Below are positions 24,565 to 34,313 of a stretch of DNA of 64,000 nucleotides, in pieces. A program made the position numbers and the translations under genes. Numbering within the stretch: position 1 is the stretch's first letter; every line of letters starts with the position of its first letter. Origin of the DNA: DYRG01 sp041161065 (GTDB taxonomy: Bacteria; Pseudomonadota; Gammaproteobacteria; Beggiatoales; Beggiatoaceae); contig JBEAVE010000018.1 in NCBI GenBank assembly GCA_041161065.1, positions 1 to 64,000 of the forward strand. Direction: 5' to 3'. Under the pieces are notes generated by a model. The model was not told the origin of the DNA and did not search any database. It saw only the letters and a list, made by a program, of their open reading frames with translations.

Positions 24565-25739
24565 ACCTTATGGGGGTTATTTGAAAACCGCAAAATCAAA
24601 TAACCTACCACTGCTGATAGAAATGTACCCACTAAAATTCCCAATCGCATTTCACTAATATGAGTAATATCACCGTGTCCTGCAAATGCTAACGAACCAA
24701 TAAATAAGCTCATTGTGAAACCAATTCCTCCCAATATTGAAACCCCATAAAGTTGCAGCCACGTTGCGCCGCTGGGGATTTCTGCCCAACCCATTTTAAT
24801 ACCCAACCAAGTTAGACCAAAAATACCGAGTTGTTTTCCCACAAACAAACCCAATGCAATCCCCAATGGAACTGGCATAAGTAAGGTTGAAAATGACATA
24901 CCTTCTAAACTCACGCCTGCATTCGCAAAAGCAAAAACAGGAATAATTGCAAACGCTACCCAAGGGTGTAAAGAATGCTCTAAATGACGTAAAGGAGAAT
25001 GCTCTTTTTTCTTATCATACATTGGAATCATAAACGCAATGATAACCCCCGCCAATGTCGCATGAACACCTGATTCTAAAACAAATACCCACAAAAAAAA
25101 TCCCACGATCATATAACTAGCAATATTCGTTACACCGCGATAATTTAATAACCATAAAACACCAATTGCTATACTCGCTAGAAATAACGCTAAAATAGAT
25201 AATTCTGAGTGCGCGTAAAATAATGCAATAATAAGAATTGCACCCAAATCGTCCATAATGGCTAGGGTGCTTAGAAATAACTTTAAAGATAGAGGAACTC
25301 TATTGCCTAATAATGCTAAAATACCTAAAGAAAATGCAATGTCTGTGGCGGAAGGAATTGCCCAGCCTTGTAATGTTTTTGGATCGTTCCAATTAAACGC
25401 CACATAAATCAATGCGGGCACTAACATTCCTCCCAATGCAGCAATCGCGGGTAAAACAATTTGTGACGGTTTAGAAAGCTGTCCTTCTACAATTTCTCGT
25501 TTAATTTCTAATCCGACTAACATAAAGAAAATTGCCATTAAACCATCGTTAATCCATAACAAAATGGGTTTAATCAATTTCAAATCACCTAGAAATACCC
25601 CAGCGGAGACTTGTAATAAATATTCATACCATCGTTCTAAGGGTGAGTTGCTTAAAATAAGTGCAATCGCTGCCGCGCCTAATAAAATCACGCCAGAAGT
25701 GGATTCGAGTTTCAAAAATTGTCGAATAGTATTAAACAT
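24546..25739 (-). CDS. nhaA: Na+/H+ antiporter NhaA
   Basis: Inner-membrane antiporter that exports Na+ in exchange for protons. The protein has 397 aa with about eleven to twelve membrane segments. The ion-binding pair is visible in LAIMDDLGAILIIALFY, and MVGLEIKREIVEGQLS and IPSATDIAFSLG are typical. The frame begins at a TTG at 25745, but the ATG at 25739 has GGAGA at good distance, inside the end of lon. It is probably co-transcribed with lon. The 3' end overlaps the convergent fusion gene by 19 nt. Confidence 0.95.
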   Translation of the reverse strand: MFNTIRQFLKLESTSGVILLGAAAIALILSNSPLERWYEYLLQVSAGVFLGDLKLIKPILLWINDGLMAIFFMLVGLEIKREIVEGQLSKPSQIVLPAIAALGGMLVPALIYVAFNWNDPKTLQGWAIPSATDIAFSLGILALLGNRVPLSLKLFLSTLAIMDDLGAILIIALFYAHSELSILALFLASIAIGVLWLLNYRGVTNIASYMIVGFFLWVFVLESGVHATLAGVIIAFMIPMYDKKKEHSPLRHLEHSLHPWVAFAIIPVFAFANAGVSLEGMSFSTLLMPVPLGIALGLFVGKQLGIFGLTWLGIKMGWAEIPSGATWLQLYGVSILGGIGFTMSLFIGSLAFAGHGDITHISEMRLGILVGTFLSAVVGYLILRFSNNPHKVQISAE

Positions 25740-25741
25740 GA

Positions 25742-28171
25742 TCAAATATCTCCTTTGTTCACTTGAAACAGTATTTTTTCTACCTCAGTATAATGTTTTA
25801 CAAAGTGCACTGTCAAACCATGTCGAATATAATCGGGTAATTCTTCAAAATCCCGTTTATTTGCGTGCGGTAAAATAAGTTTCTTAATATTTATTCTTCG
25901 CGCTGCAATGATTTTTTCTCTCACCCCTCCAATGGGCAACACCTCCCCTGTTAAAGTCAATTCACCGGTCATTGCAAAACCCGCCGCAATTTGTTGCTTT
26001 CTCGCTAATGAAAGCAGCGCAGAAGCCATTGTAATTCCAGCACTTGGACCATCTTTAGGGGTCGCGCCGGCGGGAACATGCACATGAATAAAAGCCTGCG
26101 TGAAGAAATCTTTTTCTATCCCAAAGAAATCCGTTTGAGAAACCAAATAATTATAAGCAATTTCCGCCGATTCTCTCATGACATCGCCTAATTGCCCTGT
26201 CAATTTCAAACCCCAACCATTACGATGAATGCAAGCCGATTCTATGCTTAATGTTGCGCCACCCATTGCTGTCCACGCCAAACCCGTTACAACCCCAATT
26301 CCATTTAAGGGTTGCTCATTTTCAAAAAGCGGTTTTCCTAAATAGTTGTTCAAATTTTTTAACGTAATTTGAATGGGTAATTTGGTGTCATCTTCTAACA
26401 TTTTAATCGCGGCTTTTCGAATAATTGTACCGAGTTGTTTTTCTAAATTACGCACACCCGCTTCTCGCGCATAATTTTCAATAATATGACAAATCACATT
26501 GTCACTTAATTTCAAATCGGTTTTCTTTACACCATTTTTCTCTAATTGACGGCGAAGTAAATGTTTCTTAGCAATTTGAAGTTTCTCACTCGTCAAATAA
26601 CCCGACAATTGGATTAATTCCATGCGATCTAACAAAGGAGAGGGAATGGTGTCTAATTGGTTTGCAGTACAAATAAAAAGCACTTTCGACAAATCAAATC
26701 GTACATCTAAATAATGATCTAAAAAATCGACATTTTGTTCGGGGTCTAACACTTCTAATAATGCAGAGGCAGGATCACCGTGATAAGACGCGCCAATCTT
26801 ATCAATTTCATCTAACATAATGATGGGATTTGCTGTGCCAACCGATTTCAATGCTTGCACAAATTTACCCGGCATTGCTCCAATGTATGTTCTTCTGTGT
26901 CCTTTGATTTCTGCTTCATCTCGAATACCGCCCACAGAAAAGCGATAAAACTGTCTTCCTAACGCATTTGCAATCGATTTTCCTATTGAGGTTTTACCCA
27001 CACCCGGTGGACCAACTAATAATAAAATTGTTCCCCCAACGCTTCCCTTTAATTTGCCAACACCAATAAACTCGATAATCCGATCTTTCACCTCTTTTAA
27101 ACCCTCATGATCTCGATCTAAGACTTTTCTAGCCCGTTTAATATCCAGCTTATCCGTTGAAAATTTACCCCAAGGCAGCAATGTTAGCCAATCCAAATAA
27201 TTTCGACTCACTCCATATTCAGCAGAACCCGTTTCTAATACAGCAAATTTCTCAAATTCTTCATCAAGCACTTTCTGGATTTCTTCTGGAATGACTAAAC
27301 CATTTAAGCGTTTTTTGAATTTTTCTAATTCTGCTGTTCGATCATCTTTTTCTAAACCGAGTTCCTTCTGAATAGTTTTAAGTTGTTCGCGTAAGAAAAA
27401 CTCGCGTTGTTGTTTTTCCATGCGTTCTTCAACTTGCTTTCTAATATGTGCTTGCGCTTGCGCCGTTTGTAATTCTTGATTGAGCAATACTAAAACCTTT
27501 TCTAAACGGCTCAAAATTGGAACAGTTTCTAAAACCTCTTGCAACTCTTCTTTCTTTGAGGTTGTTAAACTCGCGGCGAAATCTGCTAAATGGGAAGGAT
27601 TATCGGGTCCAAAACGTTCTAAGAAATACTTAAGTTCCTCTCCATATAAAGGATTTAAGGGTAATAATTCTCTAATGGTATTGACGACCGCCAAAACATA
27701 GGCTTTCAAATCCTGATTATCATTGTAACGGGTTTCTGGAAAATACTGGGGTTTTACCACAAATGGACGTGCTGAACTTAGCCATTCTTCAATATGAAAA
27801 CGTTGCAAACCTTCCACTGTAATTTGCAATTTATCGTCGGCTTGAGAAACCCGATGAATTCGGCAAGCTGTTCCCATTAAATAGAAATCATTTGTTTGAG
27901 CATCGGTGGGATTTTCAGAACGTAACAATACCAATCCCAATATCTTATGTTCACTTTCAATCACCGCATCGATGGTTTCTTTCCACAAATTAGCGTCCAT
28001 AATGAGAGGAATTGCTTGTCCTGGAAAAAAAGGTCGATTCACTAAAGGTAAAATATGTAAAATAGGCGGCATAATATCTTTTAGATTCACCAATGGTGTC
28101 GTTTGTTCGGTGTTTTGTTCTACATTCTCCTCAATTGTTATGTCGGGCGTATTTGGCGTTTCAGTTGTCAT
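25742..28171 (-). CDS. lon: ATP-dependent protease Lon
   Basis: Cytoplasmic AAA+ serine protease that degrades misfolded and regulatory proteins. From the chosen start it has 809 aa: N-terminal LAN domain (about 35-230), AAA+ module with Walker A GPPGVGKTSIGKS and IMLDEIDKIG, and a C-terminal protease domain with the catalytic Ser in PKDGPSAGITMASA. The frame extends to 28222, but the ATG at 28171 has AAAGGTG upstream and avoids overrunning the divergent promoter region. No clear heat-shock promoter was seen in the 67-nt gap to the kinase gene. Confidence 0.96.
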   Translation of the reverse strand: MTTETPNTPDITIEENVEQNTEQTTPLVNLKDIMPPILHILPLVNRPFFPGQAIPLIMDANLWKETIDAVIESEHKILGLVLLRSENPTDAQTNDFYLMGTACRIHRVSQADDKLQITVEGLQRFHIEEWLSSARPFVVKPQYFPETRYNDNQDLKAYVLAVVNTIRELLPLNPLYGEELKYFLERFGPDNPSHLADFAASLTTSKKEELQEVLETVPILSRLEKVLVLLNQELQTAQAQAHIRKQVEERMEKQQREFFLREQLKTIQKELGLEKDDRTAELEKFKKRLNGLVIPEEIQKVLDEEFEKFAVLETGSAEYGVSRNYLDWLTLLPWGKFSTDKLDIKRARKVLDRDHEGLKEVKDRIIEFIGVGKLKGSVGGTILLLVGPPGVGKTSIGKSIANALGRQFYRFSVGGIRDEAEIKGHRRTYIGAMPGKFVQALKSVGTANPIIMLDEIDKIGASYHGDPASALLEVLDPEQNVDFLDHYLDVRFDLSKVLFICTANQLDTIPSPLLDRMELIQLSGYLTSEKLQIAKKHLLRRQLEKNGVKKTDLKLSDNVICHIIENYAREAGVRNLEKQLGTIIRKAAIKMLEDDTKLPIQITLKNLNNYLGKPLFENEQPLNGIGVVTGLAWTAMGGATLSIESACIHRNGWGLKLTGQLGDVMRESAEIAYNYLVSQTDFFGIEKDFFTQAFIHVHVPAGATPKDGPSAGITMASALLSLARKQQIAAGFAMTGELTLTGEVLPIGGVREKIIAARRINIKKLILPHANKRDFEELPDYIRHGLTVHFVKHYTEVEKILFQVNKGDI

Positions 28172-28238
28172 AATTGCACCTTTTTTAGTTTGAAATTTTG
28201 TTAGAATAACGCTTTTTAGCAACAGGCGAAAACCTCAA

Positions 28239-29906
28239 ATGACCATTCCTGTGCAACACGAATATCGGCTATTTGCCTTATTATTGATAGGATTAGAATG
28301 GAGTTTATCAAGCACTTTTAATGGCTTATTAGTGCAAATTTTTCTACTTTTACATTTCTCAATTTTTCTAATCTGGGTTTCACAGCGCAATCCTTTATTT
28401 CATTTGTTATCGCCCACAGGCATTTTAACACTCATCTTAATTGCATTTAATATCGTTTTTGCAGAACCTATTTTATTATTGGGTTGGAAATTTATGTTAA
28501 TTGCTCTGTTAGCAAGTAACATTTCAACGCAACGTATCAGCCGTTTATTTGATTTCTTCGCATTATTAAGTTTATTTCTCAGTTTATTTCTATTCAATCT
28601 CAATTATATTGCTAATATTTATCCCACAAATCCCGCTATTGAACTTTATATCCGTCTTGGTTTAACGGCGTTATTTTTGCCTTTATTTATTTTGTCAGAT
28701 TCTCAAACCTCACATTATAAAAATAGTGATTTCTTCATGGGTTTAACAACTGCTTTTTTAGGATTGCTAATTGCCTTGAATACTTTGCTTTTAACATTTT
28801 ATGGAAATATTTCTTATCCACTCGCTTTAACCATTAGTTGTGCGATATCAATTACTTTTATTTGGGTTTTTATTTTAATATGGTTTATGATGGGGCATAT
28901 ACAAACCATTAATCAATTAAGTTTGCACCATAATACAACACATGAACATAATTTTGAACAATGGATTGCAATGCTTATTCAACCGGGTATTTATAAAACA
29001 ACCACGCCGCAAGAATATTTAGAGGAAGGTTTGGATAATTTGCAACACATTTTACCCAATATTTGTGGTTTGTACAGTCATACTTTATATGGCGATAAAA
29101 ATTGGGGAGAAACGGCGAAACATACTTTTGAATTTCAAGTCCAATCATTGGAGATAATTTTTTACTCAAAATATATAATATATCCAAATTATCAATCACA
29201 TATTAAATTGTTGATTCAGCTGTTGGAGCATTTTCATCAAGCAAAAAGGCGGGAAGAAATTTTATCACAACAAGCCCATTTGCAAGCTATTTATGAAACG
29301 GGTGCAAAACTTACACATGATATGAAAAATATTTTGCAATCCTTAAAAGGTATTACTTCTATTATTGAGGGAGCAAGTCAGCCCGAAAATTTTGGTGATA
29401 CACAAAAAGTTTTGCAAGGACAATTTCCTTATTTAGGGCAGCGTTTGCAACGGATTTTAGATAAAATACAGCAACCTTTACAATCACAACAAACTTATGT
29501 TTTAATTCGAGAATGGTGGACAAATCTACAAGCCCGTTATCATAAACGTGATGTTGGTTTCTCAGCAAATATGATGTGGAATAGCAAAATTCCTGAAGAA
29601 ATATTTGATAATGTGGTAGAAAATTTATTAGAAAATGCGTTTAATAAACGTCAAAGAGAACCCGATTTACATATTCAGGTTTCTTTAGAAACAACAGAAA
29701 AACAAGTCCGTTTGATTGTTTGTGATAATGGGAGTATCATTTCGGAAGAACTTGTTAAGCAATTGCTCACACAACCTGTTCCTTCTCGAGATGGTTATGG
29801 GGTGGGTTTATATCAGGTTGCAAAACAAACTATTCACAGTGGTTATCGTTTGAGCATTAATCATAATGAAAAGGGCAAAGTTTGTTTTGAATTGGTTAGC
29901 GTTTAA
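28239..29906 (+). CDS. Membrane-bound sensor histidine kinase
   Basis: A 555-aa kinase whose N-terminal 220 residues hold about six to seven membrane segments, followed by a cytoplasmic linker. The phospho-acceptor is H360 in AKLTHDMKNILQSLKGI. The ATPase domain shows NVVENLLENAFNKR, VCDNGSIISEELV and the GYGVGLYQVAKQT lid, with a short G1 box. It is reminiscent of PrsK-type kinases. The likely partner is the sigma-54 response regulator at 31301, on the same strand but separated by gspG and metF. gspG starts 12 nt after the stop. Confidence 0.85.
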   Translation: MTIPVQHEYRLFALLLIGLEWSLSSTFNGLLVQIFLLLHFSIFLIWVSQRNPLFHLLSPTGILTLILIAFNIVFAEPILLLGWKFMLIALLASNISTQRISRLFDFFALLSLFLSLFLFNLNYIANIYPTNPAIELYIRLGLTALFLPLFILSDSQTSHYKNSDFFMGLTTAFLGLLIALNTLLLTFYGNISYPLALTISCAISITFIWVFILIWFMMGHIQTINQLSLHHNTTHEHNFEQWIAMLIQPGIYKTTTPQEYLEEGLDNLQHILPNICGLYSHTLYGDKNWGETAKHTFEFQVQSLEIIFYSKYIIYPNYQSHIKLLIQLLEHFHQAKRREEILSQQAHLQAIYETGAKLTHDMKNILQSLKGITSIIEGASQPENFGDTQKVLQGQFPYLGQRLQRILDKIQQPLQSQQTYVLIREWWTNLQARYHKRDVGFSANMMWNSKIPEEIFDNVVENLLENAFNKRQREPDLHIQVSLETTEKQVRLIVCDNGSIISEELVKQLLTQPVPSRDGYGVGLYQVAKQTIHSGYRLSINHNEKGKVCFELVSV

Positions 29907-29918
29907 TGGGAGAAAATA

Positions 29919-30341
29919 GTGAAGAAATTGAAAGGATTTACGTTAATTGAAGTGATGGTTGTAGTGGTTATTTTGGGGATTTTAGCCGCGTTAGTTGTTC
30001 CTAAAATTATGAGTCGTCCCGACGATGCGCGTTTGGCAAAAGCTCGTCAAGATATTCGCACGGTTGAAGCGGCACTAAATCTTTATAAATTAGATAATTA
30101 CGTTTATCCGACCACCGATCAAGGATTGGAAGCCCTCGTCGCAAAACCGACCATTCCTCCCGAGCCGCGTCAATGGAAAAACGGGGGCTATTTAGACCGC
30201 CTGCCGCAAGACCCTTGGGGACGTAACTATTTGTATTTACAGCCCGGTCAGCATCGTGACATCGATATTTATTCACTGGGCGCGGACGGGCAAATCGGCG
30301 GCGACGGCATTAACGCCGACATAGGAAATTGGGGTTTGTAA
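29919..30341 (+). CDS. gspG: Type II secretion major pseudopilin GspG
   Basis: A 140-aa prepilin-like protein. The cleavage/methylation motif is G6-F7-T-L-I-E11 with the conserved Glu at mature position 5, followed by a hydrophobic helix. The C-terminal half has the calcium-binding core seen in GspG: DPWGRNYLYLQPG and DIDIYSLGADGQIGGDGINADIGNW. It starts with GTG after GGAGAA. It forms the shaft of the type II secretion pseudopilus in the periplasm. No other gsp gene is near, so the locus is split. Confidence 0.93.
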   Translation: MKKLKGFTLIEVMVVVVILGILAALVVPKIMSRPDDARLAKARQDIRTVEAALNLYKLDNYVYPTTDQGLEALVAKPTIPPEPRQWKNGGYLDRLPQDPWGRNYLYLQPGQHRDIDIYSLGADGQIGGDGINADIGNWGL

Positions 30342-30420
30342 AATGTATCAGTTGTAATGCTATTTTCTTTTCTGTGAAATATCCGTTAAAATAATTTTCT
30401 ACTTTTGTGAGTTGATAACA

Positions 30421-31269
30421 ATGAACCAAACTTTAACTTTAAGCTGTGAATTTTTTCCACCTCGCACCGACGAAGGCATTAAAAACTTTCGTTTAGCGCG
30501 CGAGCAATTGTTACCCTTGAAACCCACTTTTTTCTCTGTAACTTTTGGTGCAGGCGGTTCTACTCAAGATCAAACATTTGAAACCGTCGTAGAAATCCAA
30601 ACTCAAACCCAAATTCCCGCTGCACCTCATTTATCATGTGTCGGTTCTTCTAAAGAAAATATCCGCAAGTTGCTCAACAATTACCAATCAAAAAATATTT
30701 CAAGAATTGTTGCATTGCGGGGCGATCGTCCTTCAGGAATGGGCGGAACTGAAAAAGAGGAATTGCATTACGCCAATGAATTAGTTGATTTCATTCGCGC
30801 AGAAACAGGTGATTATTTCCATATTGAAGTCGCTGCTTATCCCGAGTTTCACCCCCAAGCACGCAGTGCAAAAAGCGATTTGGCTTATTTCAAACAAAAG
30901 GTCGAAGCGGGAGCAAATAGTGCAATTACACAATACTTTTACAATGCCGATGCGTATTTCAAATTTGTTGATGATTGCACTAAAGTAGGGATTTCAATTC
31001 CAATCGTTCCGGGTATTATGCCTATTAGCAATTTTTCTCAACTTGCACGGTTTTCAGAATCCTGTGGTGCAGAAATCCCTCGTTGGTTACAACGACGCTT
31101 GCAAGATTGCGGTGATGATATTACACAAATTCAAGCCATTGGTTTAGATGTTGTTACCGCATTATGTGAGCGTTTATTACAAGGTGGGGCTTGCGGTCTA
31201 CATTTCTATACTTTAAATCGTTCTCACGCGACCCTAGAAATCTCCAAACGGTTAGGTTTGCTAAAATAA
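30421..31269 (+). CDS. metF: Methylenetetrahydrofolate reductase
   Basis: Reduces 5,10-methylene-THF to 5-methyl-THF for methionine synthesis, an FAD-dependent TIM barrel. The protein has 282 aa with CEFFPPRTDEG, TFGAGGST, PHLSCVG, RIVALRGDRP, the AAYPEFHP stretch and TQYFYNADAYF. The frame starts at TTG 30412, but the ATG at 30421 matches the family and was chosen. It works between glyA (supplier of methylene-THF) and metK (user of methionine), both in this window but in other units. Confidence 0.95.
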   Translation: MNQTLTLSCEFFPPRTDEGIKNFRLAREQLLPLKPTFFSVTFGAGGSTQDQTFETVVEIQTQTQIPAAPHLSCVGSSKENIRKLLNNYQSKNISRIVALRGDRPSGMGGTEKEELHYANELVDFIRAETGDYFHIEVAAYPEFHPQARSAKSDLAYFKQKVEAGANSAITQYFYNADAYFKFVDDCTKVGISIPIVPGIMPISNFSQLARFSESCGAEIPRWLQRRLQDCGDDITQIQAIGLDVVTALCERLLQGGACGLHFYTLNRSHATLEISKRLGLLK

Positions 31270-31300
31270 TTTCCAACAATTAAAGGTGAGGAGAATGTAG

Positions 31301-32704
31301 ATGTTGAAACCCACATTGCTATTAGTTGATGATGATTTTTCTATCGTTGAAATCTTAAAATTTTCTCTACGTCAAGATTTTGATGTTTATAGCGCAGAAA
31401 CCCGCGAAGCCGCGCGTCGTTTATTACAAACATTGCCACGTCAGCCCGTTATCGCATTGATTGATCTAGGATTACCGCCCAATCCACATCAACCTGATGA
31501 GGGATTTGCTCTCGTTTCTGAATTGCTTAATTTTAATCAAGCAATGAAAATTTTAGTTCTATCGGGTCAGGATTCAAAAACCAATATTCTTCACGCCTTA
31601 ACATTAGGGGCAGTTGATTTCATTCCTAAACCTTGTGATGTTTCATTATTACAAGCCCGTTTGAAACACCAGTTGATTATTTACGAAGCCGAGCAAGAGA
31701 AACCTCAAAATCAAGAAACTGATTGCGGTATTATTGGAGAAAGTTTGCCAATGCTTGCTCTCAAAGCACAAACCCAACAATTTGCGGATTCTCCTTTCCC
31801 CGTTCTTATCATGGGAGAATCGGGTTCAGGTAAAGAATTAGTTGCGCAATGTTTGCATACTTCTAGCTCTCGTAAAAACGCTAATTGCTTAACCATTAAC
31901 TGCGCCGCATTTACCCCTGAATTATTAGACGCGCAATTGTTTGGTCACGCGAAAGGTGCTTATACAGGGGCAGCGGTTGCAAAAACAGGTTTCTTTGAAG
32001 ATGCAGAAAATGGAAGTTTAATCCTCGACGAAATTGGAGAAATGCCTTTAGAGTTGCAATCCAAATTATTACGAGTTTTAGAAAACGGCGAATATTACCG
32101 TTTAGGCGAAACAAAAGTGCGCAAATCTAATGCCCGAATTATTGCATCGACAAACCGAGATTTACGCGATACTGTGCGGAAAGGTTCTTTTCGTAATGAT
32201 TTGTACCATCGTTTAACCGTTCTCACTATTCGAGTGCCGTTACTTTGTGAACGCAGCGATGACAAATTAACACTCCTGAAACACTTTCAATCTTTCTATA
32301 GTTCAAGCATGGGTAAAAATCGTTTTGAATTAGATGAAAAAGCCACTGAGAAATGGCGTTCCTATAATTTTCCGGGTAATGTTCGAGAACTCCGCAATAT
32401 TGTAATTCGTTTGAGCACCAAATATGCGGGACAAACCGTTAATATAGAACAACTCGAAGCAGAATTAGAGGAAGATTTCTCAATTAAACATACCAACGAT
32501 AGCAATCAAAATGAAACGATTGAAGATTTGTTGCTTAAAGGAAATTTTTCTTTAGATGAAACCATGCTAGATTGGGAACGTAGTTATATTGATGTTGCAC
32601 TAAAAATTAGCCAGCAAAATTTAAGCCAAGCCGCCCGTTTGCTCGGCATAAATCGAACAACTTTATATAGCAAAATGCAACGTCTTGCTAAAAACGAAAA
32701 TTAA
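31301..32704 (+). CDS. Sigma-54-dependent response regulator (PrsR/NtrC type)
   Basis: A 467-aa activator: receiver domain (about 5-125, phospho-acceptor D55 in ALIDLGLPP), AAA+ domain (about 140-375) with GESGSGKELV and LDEIGEMP, and a Fis-type HTH at the end (NLSQAARLLGINRTTLYSKMQ). The sigma-54 contact loop reads GAYTGA where GAFTGA is usual; the change is aromatic for aromatic, so activity is plausible. The receiver's LGLPPNPHQPDEGFAL insertion resembles PrsR of exosortase systems, but no exosortase gene is here. Probable partner of the histidine kinase at 28239. Confidence 0.87.
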   Translation: MLKPTLLLVDDDFSIVEILKFSLRQDFDVYSAETREAARRLLQTLPRQPVIALIDLGLPPNPHQPDEGFALVSELLNFNQAMKILVLSGQDSKTNILHALTLGAVDFIPKPCDVSLLQARLKHQLIIYEAEQEKPQNQETDCGIIGESLPMLALKAQTQQFADSPFPVLIMGESGSGKELVAQCLHTSSSRKNANCLTINCAAFTPELLDAQLFGHAKGAYTGAAVAKTGFFEDAENGSLILDEIGEMPLELQSKLLRVLENGEYYRLGETKVRKSNARIIASTNRDLRDTVRKGSFRNDLYHRLTVLTIRVPLLCERSDDKLTLLKHFQSFYSSSMGKNRFELDEKATEKWRSYNFPGNVRELRNIVIRLSTKYAGQTVNIEQLEAELEEDFSIKHTNDSNQNETIEDLLLKGNFSLDETMLDWERSYIDVALKISQQNLSQAARLLGINRTTLYSKMQRLAKNEN

Positions 32705-32713
32705 AGAAACATT

Positions 32714-33754
32714 ATGAATCATTCCTCACGCATTCTACCCGCCGAATGGCATCAACAAAGTGCAATTTTACTCACTTTTCCTCATGAACATAGCGATTGG
32801 AAATATTTGTTATCCGACGTAGAAAAAACATTTCTTGCCATTGCAAAAGCTGTTTCACATTTTCAATCCTTGATTATTTCATGTTTTGATCAAAATCATT
32901 TGAAATACGTTGAGCAATTGCTTATTGCACATGAAATTCCACAAAGCCGTTTCAAATTGTACGTTGTTCCTTCAAATGATACTTGGGCACGCGATCACGG
33001 GGCGATTTGTATTTATGAAAACAACCAACGTCAAATTTTGGATTTCACATTCAATGGTTGGGGAAACAAATTTGAGGCGGTTTTAGATAACCAAATTACC
33101 TCACATTTACATAAACAAGGTGCATTTGAAAAGAGTCCTCTGATTTCTCACCATTTTGTATTAGAAGGCGGAAGTATTGAAAGCGATGGTTTAGGTACAA
33201 TTTTAACCACTGAACATTGTTTGAAATCGCCTGAAAGAAACCCGCAATTTAACGTTCAACAAATTGAGGATTTTTTGCATTTGTGGTTGGGTGCAAAACG
33301 GGTTTTATGGCTAAAACACGGCGCATTGGAAGGCGACGATACTGATAGCCATATTGATACCTTAGCGCGCTTTTGTAATGAGAGAACCATTGCTTATCAA
33401 AGTTGTGAGGATTCAAAGGATAGCCATTTTGAGGAACTCAACGCAATGGAAAAGGAGTTAAAAGCCTTTCGTCAAATGAATGGTGAGCCTTATCAATTAG
33501 TGCCGTTGCCCTTTCCTAAAGCAAAATATGATCATGAAAATCAAAGACTTCCTGCTACTTATGCTAATTTTTTGATTTTGAATGATGCGGTGCTTGTTCC
33601 AACGTATCACGATAAAGCAGATCAAATCGCTTTAGAACGATTAGCCGCGTGTTTTCCTCAACGTGAAGTGATTGGAATTGATTGCTCTACTTTAATTGAA
33701 CAACATGGTAGTTTGCATTGTGTGACGATGCAAATTCCGACCGAACAACCTTGA
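32714..33754 (+). CDS. Agmatine deiminase family protein
   Basis: A 346-aa guanidino-group-modifying enzyme. It shows the pentein-fold blocks TWARDHGAICIYE, FVLEGGSIESDGLGTIL, GDDTDSHIDTLARF and the C-terminal GSLHCVTMQIP with the nucleophilic Cys. Agmatine deiminases turn agmatine to N-carbamoylputrescine on the way to putrescine. Peptidylarginine deiminase-like members share this fold. The next steps need an amidohydrolase not seen here. It lies 9 nt after the response regulator on the same strand. metK and speE nearby make a polyamine role reasonable. Confidence 0.87.
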   Translation: MNHSSRILPAEWHQQSAILLTFPHEHSDWKYLLSDVEKTFLAIAKAVSHFQSLIISCFDQNHLKYVEQLLIAHEIPQSRFKLYVVPSNDTWARDHGAICIYENNQRQILDFTFNGWGNKFEAVLDNQITSHLHKQGAFEKSPLISHHFVLEGGSIESDGLGTILTTEHCLKSPERNPQFNVQQIEDFLHLWLGAKRVLWLKHGALEGDDTDSHIDTLARFCNERTIAYQSCEDSKDSHFEELNAMEKELKAFRQMNGEPYQLVPLPFPKAKYDHENQRLPATYANFLILNDAVLVPTYHDKADQIALERLAACFPQREVIGIDCSTLIEQHGSLHCVTMQIPTEQP

Positions 33755-33811
33755 TTTTTAATAAAAGAAACACCATTTCTGGCTTACCATTTTTCTTTTA
33801 GGAGTTTTAGT

Positions 33812-34183
33812 ATGACACGCGCTGCGCCAGTTCCCGTTAATATTGAGTATCGTCGGATTCCTCGAGTTTTGTTTGTTGAATTTGAAAATGGAGAGCAATT
33901 TGAAATGTCTGCGGAGTTTCTACGGGTTAATTCACCGTCCGCTGAAGTGAGAGGACATTCTGAAGATACGGCGGTATTGCAAGTAGGAAAACAAGATGTG
34001 CAAATTGATCAGATTGTTCCCGTAGGAAATTATGCAGTGCAACTCTTTTTTGATGATAATCACGATACGGGGATTTTCTCATGGGATTGGTTATATTATT
34101 TGGGAACAAATAAAAACCTTTTGTGGGCAGAATATTTAGAGAAACTAGAGAAATCTGGTGGGAAGCGTTCTCCTTCGAATTAG
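33812..34183 (+). CDS. DUF971 (gamma-butyrobetaine hydroxylase-like N-terminal) protein
   Basis: A 123-aa protein of the DUF971 family, a small beta domain also found at the N-terminus of gamma-butyrobetaine hydroxylases. Conserved features seen are a VEFENGEQFEMSAEFLRV strand pair, VGNYAVQLFFDDNHDTGIFSWDWLYYLG and a Glu/Lys-rich tail. The biochemical role is unknown; roles in iron-sulfur or ubiquinone metabolism have been suggested for relatives. TTTTAGGAG stands before the ATG. A terminator hairpin lies 55 nt downstream. Confidence 0.82.
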   Translation: MTRAAPVPVNIEYRRIPRVLFVEFENGEQFEMSAEFLRVNSPSAEVRGHSEDTAVLQVGKQDVQIDQIVPVGNYAVQLFFDDNHDTGIFSWDWLYYLGTNKNLLWAEYLEKLEKSGGKRSPSN

Positions 34184-34238
34184 CATTTCTCCGTAATTTT
34201 CTTGGTAGTGCCGTGTAATAATTCTAATCAAACAAATG

Positions 34239-34273
34239 GTAGTGATCAATTCTTGATTACTACTGTTTTTTAT
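34239..34273 (+). terminator. Rho-independent terminator after the DUF971 gene
   Basis: GTAGTGATCAA pairs with TTGATTACTAC (11 bp with one G-U pair) through a 3-nt loop and is followed by TGTTTTTTATTT on the plus strand. It ends the unit running from the response regulator to DUF971. Confidence 0.85.
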
Positions 34274-34313
34274 TTAAGGCAAGCAATTAACACCATTGCT
34301 CACCTTTTGGGGA

